From Phytoseiulus persimilis (Eukaryota > Arthropoda > Arachnida > Mesostigmata > Phytoseiidae), in the NCBI GenBank assembly GCA_037576195.1, contig CM075102.1:47860745-47924744 (forward strand): a stretch of DNA of 64,000 bases. Direction: 5' to 3'. Under the pieces are notes generated by a model. That model saw only the letters and a list, made by a program, of their open reading frames with translations. It ran no database searches and was not told where the DNA came from. Made by a program: the position numbers and the translations under genes. Numbering within the stretch: the stretch's first letter is position 1; every line of letters begins with the position of its first letter. Below, one piece after another: positions 1-10,197 of this stretch.

Positions 1-983
1 AGCTGCTTTGGCGCCGGGAGCCCACCTCGAGCCGCGCAGCTAAAATTAGGTCACAAATGTCCGCACACTTCAAAGCAGTCGATATGAGCCTTGGAGCAGA
101 GCTCAGGAGTTTGCTGAGACAGCGGCGTTCCTATGATTTTGTTGACTCCTCCAGGTAGGTGCGTGGGCTCCCCGTGCAAACATACGTTGGTGGAGCAAAT
201 TTCGATTCGGCGAGGGAAGTTCGCATCGACGTCGACCCCGGGGAGCGCGTTCATAGGAAGATTTCCCCTGACCCCGATGGTACAACACGCTAGCAAGAAC
301 TCATCGAATGATGAAATACAGATCGAGAGATAAATAGTTCCGGCGGACCAAGTGCCCGAATCGCTCGGAGGAGTGGAAATTGTTGCTTGGGTGATGATAG
401 CTCTTCGTCCAACTCGGGCAATCGCACAGGGGAGCGTGGGGTCGATTACGGTTCCAGCCACTCTGACGCCGCTGGCACGAATGGCCGCCTTGGGTGCTTG
501 ATCAATCGATATTCTCATCGGTCAGCCTTCCGCCCCGACGCTGTGACGTCCCCACACGGTACAACTGAACCTAAGAAGCGGACGGCCTCTCGAACTATTC
601 GTGTTCGATCAGCATCGCGAAACGAAAGCAATCCGAGTGGGTGCGGTACGGAAAGATAACGTTTCTGCTCTCGCAATCTCGTAAAGACGCGACCGTGGGG
701 CCTATATTCATTTATTTTCCATTCCGAACTCTTTAGCGAGGAGCTTAAGCGCATCGCACTGCTGAACTACAAAAACTCGGACCAGCTTCCGAGAAGGGAG
801 GTATTAAAAGTTTGTAGTGCTGGTTGGATGTTTTTGGAATAATTATACCGCGACCTTCAACGCTGTTAACCCCTCGGACATGCCCGCACAGTCATGCGCA
901 GAGGAGATGCATCCGATGTCGAGGGAAGCCGAGGGATAGCTCCGCCGAATTTTAAAACTGCGCTCTGATGTGCGGCAGCTCGC
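1..983. other. Sequence downstream of the CUB gene; unassigned
   Basis: A 155-codon minus-strand frame spans 51-518 and contains a GTATGT donor-like site after ...EICSTN, but no family match or partner exon was found. Apart from the AATAAA at 711-716 nothing else is recognised. Confidence 0.4.
711..716 (-). promoter_or_regulatory. Possible polyadenylation signal of the CUB gene
   Basis: AATAAA on the minus strand about 270 nt after the TGA at 984-986. Confidence 0.35.
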
Positions 984-3343
984 TCAAAACCAGGTATCAT
1001 CCTTGACGACCAGAGTTCCCAGCAGGAAATACGCACCATTATGACTTTCCGTTTGTGGCTTATCTGTCTCCATATGAAAGTGAAGAAAGAACTCTGAAAT
1101 TCCTCTGATGGTCGAGACGTGCCACAAGGGTGCCATTACTTCGTAGGTCGACGGCAGCGGAAGACATGGCCTATTGGAGTCTGCGGGCCGCGAGGCAAGG
1201 AGTCGTCGTCGTCGGAACACTCTCTCTCTCTCCCTCACTTTCTCCCTCTCTCTCTCACACAGCACACTCCCGCCCACGCACACCTCGGAACTTATCCAAC
1301 TATCAGACACATCTTTCCAATCTGCGCACGTCATCCTGATTGCTATTTTATCTAGACGCGTCGACGAGCCATCAGGATGTCGAAGCTGACGCGAATGTCT
1401 CACCGCACAATGAGAACGATTTTTTCTCCGGAGCCAACATCAACAAAGCCGACTCGCACGCCGGGAATTCACCACGCTCTGGAAAGACGCTGTGGGTCTC
1501 GTTCCTTTGTCGTCCGAAGCTCGTGAGGAGCTGCCCACAGGAGTAACCCCACCTCCAGCGATCAACTCAATGGGTTTCGGACGGGAAGCAATTAGGCTCG
1601 TTCGAGCTCGTCGGTTAACCGAATAAACTCCGCTGGACTTGTGAGTTGGTTGACCTCGCTGCTCGCAAACTTGTCTCGCAAGACTAGAGCTCCCACGCCA
1701 GATTAGTTAAGGCGAACGAAGTTTGATCGCAACCTTGGAGAGCGATCGGCTCCAGGGTTTCCGTTCTCTCTGAACTGGCTCAGCGGACCTCGGCACTCTA
1801 TCTGATGCGGGCCCCTCCCGGCGTGTGGAGAGAATTCTGGAAGATTCATGCCCCGCGTTCCAAGCGTACATGCGGTGGTGCGTGCTAACGCGTCGACGGA
1901 AGCGCTCCGGCCGGAAAAGATGGCCGCGCACTTTATTTATGAAGTAACAGCGCAGACATGGAAGCACGGTCGTTCGACCTTGACTCACCTTCACCTCCGC
2001 TGAAGTGATCGAGGTCGCTCTTGAAATGGACGTTGAGCTCCTCGGCGAGCGAAACCATCACGTCCGCGTGCATTGCCTCGTCCAGTCGGCAGAGCGTTTT
2101 GTTTCTTTCAGCTCCAGACAGCGGGAAGATCCGTAGGTGATCGTCACATTTTGCATCGACCCTCAGTTTGTGCAGGGTGAGAACCACGCGTTGACCCTAC
2201 CGAAAGAAGCACGATCATTCTCCTGACCCCGAATTCACTCCTGCCGATGGTAAAGCGGATGAGCTATAACGGCCGCCGGAACAAGAGTGGCATACCGGCG
2301 GTGCTGTTATAGACAGATGGCAGTTGAGTCCAGGCGGATATCTTCTATCCGAGAAAAACGGAGTCGTCCACGATCCAGACTCCCTGGAAGAGACGTTGCA
2401 GCCTGGAAATCGCGGCGATCGAAACGGCGTTAGTAGACAGTCGATGCAGCGGTCGACTCACACGCTTGTTCGAGCCCCGATCGGCTAAACCACACGGTGA
2501 CATCCGCCTAATGCCGGACATGGGGAGCTTCTCGAGGGAGCGGGTGACTAGCCCTGAATTTCCGGTTCGCGACAAGATGGCGCAATTCCGATATCCGGTT
2601 TTGACCAAGCTGCGTCTCGTTCTTGATAAGTGCCAGCGGGTCAAGCTTTAGAACAGATCATTTTCTGGCCGCATCTACTGAGGTTTGCGTTTCCTTACAC
2701 GTTCTGCATGGTCGGTGATGAGGATAAGAGCCCACTGCATGAGTATAACAAGGTTAAGCGGTGTTTTCCAGGGCGTGCCGTCTTTTGACCTCTGGACTCC
2801 GAGCGCCGATGCTCATGATCCTCCCACGACAACAAACAATGCCAGATGATACAGATCAAAGTGTGGCGGTGTATCGAAATGTTCTCATTGCGACGGAACA
2901 TCGTCCAGCAGTCACGGACATGATCATGATCACCGCTCGGGTTCGGTTCAAGAAAATAGATAAAGCCGATGCTCGTGATCTTCCAGTGAGAAGACTCGAT
3001 GCTAGATGGTATGGATCAAAGTGAGGCGGTGTGCCTAGCTGTTTTCATTTCAACGGAACATCGTCCAGCGGTCACATGAATCATCATGAATACTGCATGC
3101 GTTCGGTTCACGATGATTGAAATGGTTCCGAGTTCGCCATGGAGACCCAAGTGCGATGCGTCTCCTTTGTCAGGGAGCACTCGCGCCGGGACGAAAGTAA
3201 CTCACCATTGGGTTTCAGAGCGAACGCTACCAAGCTGAAGTCACAGCCCACTTTCCCGTCGTCTTCGAGAGGCCTGCACACGTGAAACTCGAGCGAAACC
3301 CAGCGTGAGCTATCCGTCAGTTGTGATGTTGGAAACAATGAAG
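984..3343 (-). CDS. Secreted-type CUB-domain protein, C-terminal part (5' end unresolved)
   Basis: CUB modules are extracellular binding domains. Exons in transcript order: about 3206-3343, 2296-2402, 1989-2196, 1404-1478, 984-1180; splice phases fit at every junction. Exons two and three make one degenerate CUB: start CNVSSRESGSWTTP, second cysteine in YPPGLNCHLSITAPP, then GQRVVLTLHKLRV, CDDHLRIF, a third Cys in KTLCRL, and LNVHFKSDLDHFSGG. The exon before it has RWVSLEFHVC and CDFSLVAFALKPNG and looks like the end of another module. The last exon reads to a TGA at 984-986, with AATAAA at 711-716 beyond. The CUB pair is firm; exon 1404-1478 and the exact first acceptor are tentative (a CUB normally ends with a GF-x-x-Y motif, which I could not place). 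Upstream exons probably continue past 3343, possibly those near 5 kb. Confidence 0.6.
1220..1260. repeat. CT-rich microsatellite
   Basis: Mostly (CT)n with CCC interruptions. It sits in the intron just upstream (minus strand) of the last CUB exon, where it forms a purine-rich GA run on the transcribed strand. Confidence 0.9.
2806..3125. repeat. Two-copy 160-bp tandem repeat
   Basis: Copy 1 is 2806-2965, copy 2 is 2966-3125. Shared landmarks recur at exactly 160 bp: CCGATGCTC.TGATC at 2806 and 2966, GCGACGGAAC/TCAACGGAAC with CATCGTCCAGC, and GTTCGGTTCA at 2941 and 3101. Identity by eye is roughly 70-75 percent, so the duplication is old. It lies in the intron between the first two exons of the CUB model. 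Confidence 0.85.
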
Positions 3344-4928
3344 CTGGCGGTATCGACGATGAGGACGATTTGGAAGATGATTGTGTGGCTGATAACGATG
3401 ATAATGATGATGCATAGGAAGCCGGACTTGATCTGATTCCTCCAACATTTGTACTGTTAGCTCGCCGAAAGCTCTGAGAAGGAATAAAACACACCCCGTC
3501 ATTTGGATTAACATTTTCGGAATTCTCAAAGCGGATTAGAGGACTCTGGAGGGATCCCCGCTCGTCTTCGGGAGAATTCCGTGTACGGCTGCAGTAAGAA
3601 ACCAACTCGATCGCTCCTTATTGGAAGTGATACCGTGCCAACAGAATCCAAATGCGGAATCATTCCTCATTGGATCGTCCGTTGTTTCTCTCCTCGCAGA
3701 GCCCGTCTCTCCTGACTCCTGGCTTGTTCGTCTGCTCGCTGCCTGACTCCTCATTGAGCTATCTGGGACTCGGTTAGCTTTCGTGATGGGCAAACTGTCT
3801 GCTCGGCTACACTGCCTTGGATAAAAGCTTCAGGCACAAGCTCCTCTCCTTGGCAGGACGTGGCTCCTGCACTAGATAGCGGCCGAGCAGCAACAAGGGC
3901 TTCCTTGGCCGTTCGCCGCATTCTTGCAACGGAGAAGTAGCGGCTGATCAAAACGGGAGCACCGTCGAGGAATACGAACACCCCAATCCGGGAAGAATCA
4001 AGGACAGCATCGTCTGAATATTCTAGTGTCTAGAGTGTGTCATTGAGAGTCTTCCGATCAGAAAGCCCCGTCGGGAGCTTGCCAGAGAAAGTTTCATAGG
4101 CCTTTTCATGACTCTAACGTCGAGGCATCGGTGACTGAATTCTTCCCGGTCTCTCTGTTGCCCACCGCTCAGCGATTTTCTTCGCACGACCGAGGGAGGA
4201 GCTGCACTCCCCCGCGATTCCATGAGCTCAGCCTTGAAACGGGATCTCCACAAGCGAACGATGATGTTTTATTTTCTGCGCGGCTGAAGCCGAAAAGTCT
4301 GAATATGCACTTTAGGTTTCACGGTGGGTCTGTAATCAGACATCGTCCACGAGATGCGCCATCTTCTCGGACTAAGGCAGGCTTCCGATTCCGCCTCGTG
4401 AATCTGGGAGATTCTGAAGTCTGAGCAGCTGCTCTCTGTAACATCGTGTTTGCGGGGAACCACGGCCACGACGCGTCCCACGATTTCCGAGCCACGCAAC
4501 AGGCTGAGTTGGAGAACAGTGTCGGGGACGAGTTGGAATGACGCGTGCTCAACAACCATGTATCGTCCTTTCAATATGAGGTGCGGAGTCCAGATGCGTG
4601 CATGCGAATCCGCCCTCTGCAAGGTTCTCGGCATCACTCCATCCGAATGCAGTTGGAGCAGAAGAAGTTCGTTGGAATGCGTTCGGTGTCACACGAAGTG
4701 AGTGAGCGGGGTCAGCCACAAGCAGAGGTCAAGAAAGGCTTTCAGTGCTCCTCCTTTGTCCGTCGCACTCCTTCGGAGTTCGTTGACGTCACCACCTCCA
4801 CCGTCGCTCGGGTCTTCCATGAGGGCAGCATGGATGTACGCTATTTATCACTAAATTCATTGAGCAAGCACTCACCGGCGATCTCCGCGATGGTTGGATG
4901 AGGGATGCGCTGCTGATGACCTGCACAC
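3344..4928. other. Unassigned, probably upstream exons and introns of the CUB gene
   Basis: Minus-strand open stretches with fair acceptors occur near 3780-4005 (IGVFVFLDGAPVLISRYFSV) and 4450-4620 (YMVVEHASFQLVPDTVLQLS). They look compatible with extracellular beta-strand modules, but I could not join them in phase. A GAT/GAC-rich patch lies at 3354-3415. Confidence 0.3.
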
Positions 4929-5016
4929 CTTCGGAGCTTTCGGCATCGGTTTTTGTCGTAATCTTCGCATTGCCGCGAACCACGACAGACGTGAACTGAA
5001 AGAGCCATCCATTTAG
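4929..5016 (-). CDS. Candidate exon of a CUB-like module, partial
   Basis: Flanked by a CAG acceptor and a GTGTGC donor. Read with a 2-nt start it gives KWMALSVHVCRGSRQC, which parallels RWVSLEFHVCRPL of the 3206-3343 exon (W-x-x-L-x-x-HVCR). That similarity suggests a duplicated module of the same or a neighbouring gene. A second frame is also open (LNGWLFQFTSVVVRGN), so the reading frame is unsettled. Confidence 0.35.
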
Positions 5017-7052
5017 CTGCGGCGGCGCTACCAACCACCGTTCGAATACGCAAATCCGAGATGAGTTTGCGCCACAGGCGATGCTGACACAACGCGCTCG
5101 CCGCAAACTGCTCGGAGTTATAAACGGTCGCAGTCCCTGACAACCGATATTTCCAGCGCTCAAACTTTCAGTCCCTGCCTCGGACACGCACGCATCGACT
5201 GACAAAGCTTGCCACGTTTCCGAGCAGAAATCTAAGGACGAATCCCGCGGCCTCATTCGGTTGGATCTCCACTTCCGAGGGGACTCCGACCGCCAAAGAA
5301 ACGTCAACTGTGCCGAGCTTTGAATTTTTCATCGAAGCCTCTAGAAGAAGAGGGGCAAGTTGATTTCGGCGTTTTCAAGAAGCTGAATAAGGTCCGATGA
5401 CGACGGCATCGAAAGACTTCGCGGCGAATAATTCAACTCGCCCGTTGGCCTCACAGCCACCAAGGAATCAGACGCCCGCTTCCGGAGAATCCTTCCATCT
5501 GCCCGGTATGGCTGGCGCGGAAAAAGCAGAGTAATTTTTCAAGTCGCTCTAAAAATCAGGAAGGGATCGTTCTTCGTTTGGAAAGGTTCCGTCTTGCTCG
5601 GTTGAACTTTCTGCTTGAATACCGAGCGGAGCGGTAGCTATGGAAAATGTCGGCGGCACGGAGCACGAACGCAGAGTCGTCGTCGGCGGAAAACCGAAAC
5701 TCTGGCTTGGCCTCGTGTTCCCGAGCCTCATTCATTAAGCGCCGCCGGATTCGATCGCAGTGGGCGAGTATGTTCTCATCGGAGACGTCAGGCAGTCCGT
5801 TCGACAGTTACGACATATCAAGGGAAGGGCAATCGGTTTTCCATTTTTTCATCAATATCCACCGTGGCTCCCCGCCGCGAAATCAATCATCAAAGATCAT
5901 CAGCCAATGACGGCCGTTGATGGAGAAGAACCAAATAAATCCTCGAGTGACGGACGAAGTCTAGGGCGACCGTATCGTCAGGAACAGAGGACGCCCTGGG
6001 AAGCCGTTTTTGTTCCTCGAGGAGGAAGTTATCGTTCCTCGCAAAGTGTACATTCATGAGCTATGCAATCGGTGTGCGGCTGCGAGGTGAATAACTAAAA
6101 CCGAGACGAGCGTGAGATAGCGAAGCTGATCTCGACAACGAATGAGTGCCGGGATTTCTCGGATCTCCCTCCATCCCCAGGGAACCGTGGTCTCCTCACA
6201 AAATTCACACCAGGTCCTCGGCGAAGCTGCACGGAGATCAGGCCTTTTTCTCAGACCAGGCCAGCTCCCGAAATGGGGAGACGAAGGACACTTAGACCGA
6301 ATCTCTGTCGCCAATCATCGCCGTGGCGCAGCTGAGCGAGCCGGCGGGCGAGCGTCTCCCCTCGGCAACATTTTTTTCCGAACCGCATATTCCGGAAATG
6401 CGGTTGCGGACCGATAAGAGAGAATCTTGAGTGCTCATATATCCGACGTATTATCGCCTTGAGAGCCAATCGACATCCGTACCATGAGTTGGGGTACACA
6501 GGATTTAGAATACTACCCCCCTCCCTCCCTCCGTCTCCGACGGCCTCTGAGTCGGCCCCTCCATGGGACCAATCCTAGCTACGGCCCGACACAAGAACAT
6601 TGATTGCTTATTGATGAGACGACCTCGAGCCAGCGGAGTTTCTGCGCTGCTGTACAGCAAGAGGTCGGGAGGGCAAGAGCCAGTGTCAGAACAACGGGCT
6701 TCCTGCAACTCAGGGCCGACGCAATCGATAATTCCGAATGGAATCTGATTCGCAGAAGCGTTCGTCCAAGGCCTCATCGTAGAACTCAGTCGCTGTAGCA
6801 ACAAATGTTGACCTGCCCGACGGCATGCCCCGACCGAATTATCTCGCGTACGTCTCGCGGACCGGATGTCCAGTATGTTGCTCATACCGCGGGTGAGCTT
6901 GGTTCCTGTCTTGTTCGTCCCTACACGCTCGCCCGTCGACCGTAGACGCGGGAAACCTAACGGGGAGCCTAATCCGCGCATTCGGGAGCCGACTGGCTTA
7001 GCCTGTTAATCCGGGCTGCGTGGCAAACCAATTTTCGCTGTCTCGTCCCTAC
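5017..7052. other. Unassigned; weak CUB-like signal on the minus strand
   Basis: A minus-strand frame within 6505-6981 reads IPFGIIDCVGPELQEARC then CPPDLLLYSSAETPLA, recalling the C-x-D-x-L-x-IYDG strand of CUB domains. The junctions around it are unresolved. Confidence 0.3.
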
Positions 7053-7442
7053 TGGGAAAAGTCGCGCGGCCCCGGAGCCTGTGCGCCGAGGTCCAGCCTC
7101 GGCGCATTTCGAGCATATGAGCAAGGCGTTCGGAGAGCGGGTTAATGCAGGTATTCCCGCCGCAATCCTCGCATTGGGTTTGGACTTCCGTCGATATGCA
7201 TGCGGCGATTCCCTGCCGACAAGCCGGCGACTTGACGCAATGCCGGATTCGGCGAGGCGGGGAATACGTTCGCGTTAGACGGACGGCAATCATTATGATA
7301 TTGACAAACCGAGCTCCCAGAAAGAGGGAAACTGGAGCGGAAATCCTCACCTGAACGAAAGGCCGATGTCCTGGTGGAGCTTGGAAAACTAGTTGAACAT
7401 CGTTCTCGTCGCACGAATCAAACATATTCAAATTTGCTAGTT
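7053..7442 (-). CDS. Candidate CUB-like exon pair, partial
   Basis: Exon 7351-7442 (CAG acceptor, 2-nt start, GTGAGG donor, phase 0) codes ANLNMFDSCDEND then QLVFQAPPGHRPF, resembling the C-x-W-x-I-x-AP-G strand of a CUB. It joins in phase to 7053-7212 (GGCAG acceptor, GTAGGG donor), which is Cys-rich: ACISTEVQTQCEDCGGNTC. No full domain can be closed here. It could be part of the same large minus-strand gene as 984-3343. Confidence 0.35.
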
Positions 7443-10041
7443 CTGCATAGGTCGATTCCAGAAGTCGGTGGCATCCTGGAAGTTAATCGGGAAGAATCAG
7501 AGCCCGTTCGTCGAGCCTAGAACACGCGCAGACTGGGCAGGTGTATGTAAGCTCAAGAGCGAAAGCAGTGCTCGTGCGGGAGAGAGGCCCCCGTACTCAG
7601 CGTTCGGGGAACGACGAGGAACAAGGTAATGGGACAGAAAAGAACGACAAATGGCACATGAGGCGAAGGATGAAGAGGACGGCTCATCTCCATTCATAAA
7701 AGTCGGAGAAATCGAACTCGTCTTCGTTCTTCGTGCGAGTTAGAGATCCGGCCCAGCTCTTCTGCGCTCATCTGAGCTGAGGCCTACGCCGCGCCGCTAA
7801 CGGAACGCAAAAGATAAGTCAGAATGATGGCGCATTGGCAGCCCTCCAAGAACGCCAGTGGCGGGCTGTCGTCTCCGTCGCTTTTTTCTCTTCGCTCCTT
7901 GCCCGGACGCTAGAGTACGAACTGCGTCTCAAGAACTTCGCCTCCGCCGGATCGAGCACCGCTTGAATGCCGTTTCCGTGCGTTTGCATTTAGGCACGCA
8001 GCTTAGATTGGTTTGCCTAATTTATCGCTGGCCATCGCCGGGCGGGGAGTTTTCGGTGTTGCGGAGGGCCGCTCGAATTGATGAACGCTAATTCTATCTC
8101 TCGGCTGGAAGAAGGTCCGTCAGATGCTCACATACACTCTTCCAGAGTTTTGCGAGAATACTCGAACAGGCTGTCACGGACGGGCGAACTCACCTGATCG
8201 AACACGAACGCTGAGCTCTTCCGCTGCTAATGTGTTCCAATTGAGCGAGTAGACAACTCTGTAAAGCAGCGAAACAGAGTAAATATCAGAGCGCTTGTCG
8301 TGTTGTCATCGTTGGTGCTTCGACCACGGCTCAGGATCTTGTGGGGGACGTCGCTGCTCACACCTGTCGTACGATAATCCGGGTTCTCCAGAAAACAGCC
8401 GGTTCGCAGACCCGGCGCGCGAGGAGCGGAGCAGCCTCAGGGGGCCCCGGGGTCTGAGACCCCGATCGGGACGGGCCGCGTGGACTCCTCAGGCCCCGCG
8501 CAGTTTTCCATCGATCTTCCACCTCTTCCGAAGTTTCCGGAACAAGATGCGTTCCACGTCGAAACTCGGAGGCAGGGAAACATCGAAGCGTTGAGCCGAG
8601 GGGGCACATAAATGTCGCGATATCGAATCATAGCCCGATCAGTGACGGATTCGTCCGGACTCGGGGAACCGGATTTATGAACGTGGAAATTCCGAGCCTA
8701 CGATCGTTATTCCCGGAGTGGGGCTTCCCGTTTGGAGACGGGAGTCGTAAATGCCGAGCCCGCGCGGCCCTGACCTCGACGATGATCGAACCGTTGATCA
8801 GAACAGTGTTGCCGCAAAATAAATTGACGCCTTCCCTTGTGGGGACTTTCATCCAATAGCAATCGAAGCTCCTTCTCGCCCAGCCAGCTGCATTACGAGT
8901 TTGGATTCATCGAAAAGCTCGGAATTGAGAGCACCTCGAGGTTTGTCCGGCTCGCCGTTCGTCCGGTGCCGCGGAGCGTAGCTGTAAAACTAGCGGGTCT
9001 CGGATCGATGACGGCAGCAGCCGACATCGAGCCGTGACCGAGTTCCGATCGAGCTCGAATCCCTCCCCTGAGCTATTGCTTCGATCCGACCGAGCTCCGC
9101 GGTGAGAAGACGTTGAGGCGCGTTCGTAAGGCCGGTCGGACGCCGTACAGGTGGGCTCGACTTGGCCTTCTCGGTATGTTGCCACTCGCACAACAGTATA
9201 CATAGTTGGAAGCTGCGGGGTTCGGTCTGCCGTTCCATTCTCGAAACGGCGGCCGCCATCAACAGATGGAGCACGTACGATCGGAGACTTTCTGTCCGAT
9301 TAAAACTACAGCGGGTAATGTATGCTGATTTGTTGAAGCGTGGAATGAATCGCGACAAGAGTCTCTAACCCTTAGCTGTAGGAGCGGCGGTCGCAACACT
9401 TATGAACGGCGAAGACTCGAGGCTTCGATTAGAGCTCTGCTCTTCCCGAACGAGAGCAGATGAGCCGTCGCTCTCGTTGATTCGCAACAGCTCGTGAAGA
9501 AGTGTGTTGCGGCTGAGTGGCCGTCTGTCGAACCACCAGTTGATGAGACCCAATGTCTCGGATCTGCACTCACATCGGACTCGTATGAAATCGGATTCAG
9601 GATAAGTCCCGTTCGAGCAAATTTTCGCATTGATTGTCAGCTGCCCGAGATATCTAGGAGGCCGAGGGTTCGGATCGAAAATCCATCCTGTGCTCCGGAC
9701 CGTTCTTCCACCAATGTTAGCTCAGCCGAATTCAACGAGTTCCGCTCCGAGGCCTGTGTTCAATTGTGTCCGATAGACCTCGATTGACGATTTGAGCGAA
9801 TTCCCGCCAGGGACCCGAGAGAGCTGAGAACAGCTGACGAGTTCCTGAAGGTGAAGGGAGCACGACGTGGAAGGGAATGACTGCGATGATATGAACCTCT
9901 CTGAAGAAACCATTCTACTATGCCCCAATAATTTCGGGAGAGATTTCGCGCGTCTCCTCTGACCCTTCGCAAGTTCCAGGAGACCTGATTCAGATCGCAG
10001 CCGCGAGCCTGCGAGTGCAACGCCCCCCGGGTGTCCATTAC
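7443..10041. other. Unassigned
   Basis: A minus-strand stretch near 8770-8850 reads REGVNLFCGNTVLINGSIIV before a GTCAGG donor-like site. Nothing else is convincing. The AATAAA on the plus strand near 8817 falls inside this stretch. Confidence 0.3.
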
Positions 10042-10197
10042 CGAACAATGAGATCCGAACGACGACAGGCCATTCGTCGAGTGAGTCTTCATACCAAGTG
10101 AATACCTCGAAACCTGAGAGGGAGATGTCACTTCCGAGGTCTCGGTTCAGAAGACTAATCAGGACCAGGACCATGGCAGAATCAAAGAGGATAATCG
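10042..10197 (-). CDS. Candidate CUB C-terminal exon, partial
   Basis: After GGTTCAG the exon reads IILFDSAMVLVLISLL, then NRDLGSDISLSGFEVFTWYE, and ends at a GTAATG donor in phase 1. The SGFEVFTWYE end matches the GF-x-x-x-Y strand that closes CUB domains. No matching upstream half was identified with confidence. A preceding exon ending near 10285 would be phase-compatible but is weak. Confidence 0.4.

Noticed and set aside
51..518. 155-codon minus-strand frame
   Set aside because: First considered as a further CUB-gene exon, but the 984-986 stop plus AATAAA at 711 gives a better gene end, and no motif supports it.
4266..4275. AATAAA on the minus strand overlapping a TAA stop
   Set aside because: The frame it ends (4269-4637) is not a supported gene, so the hexamer is probably chance.
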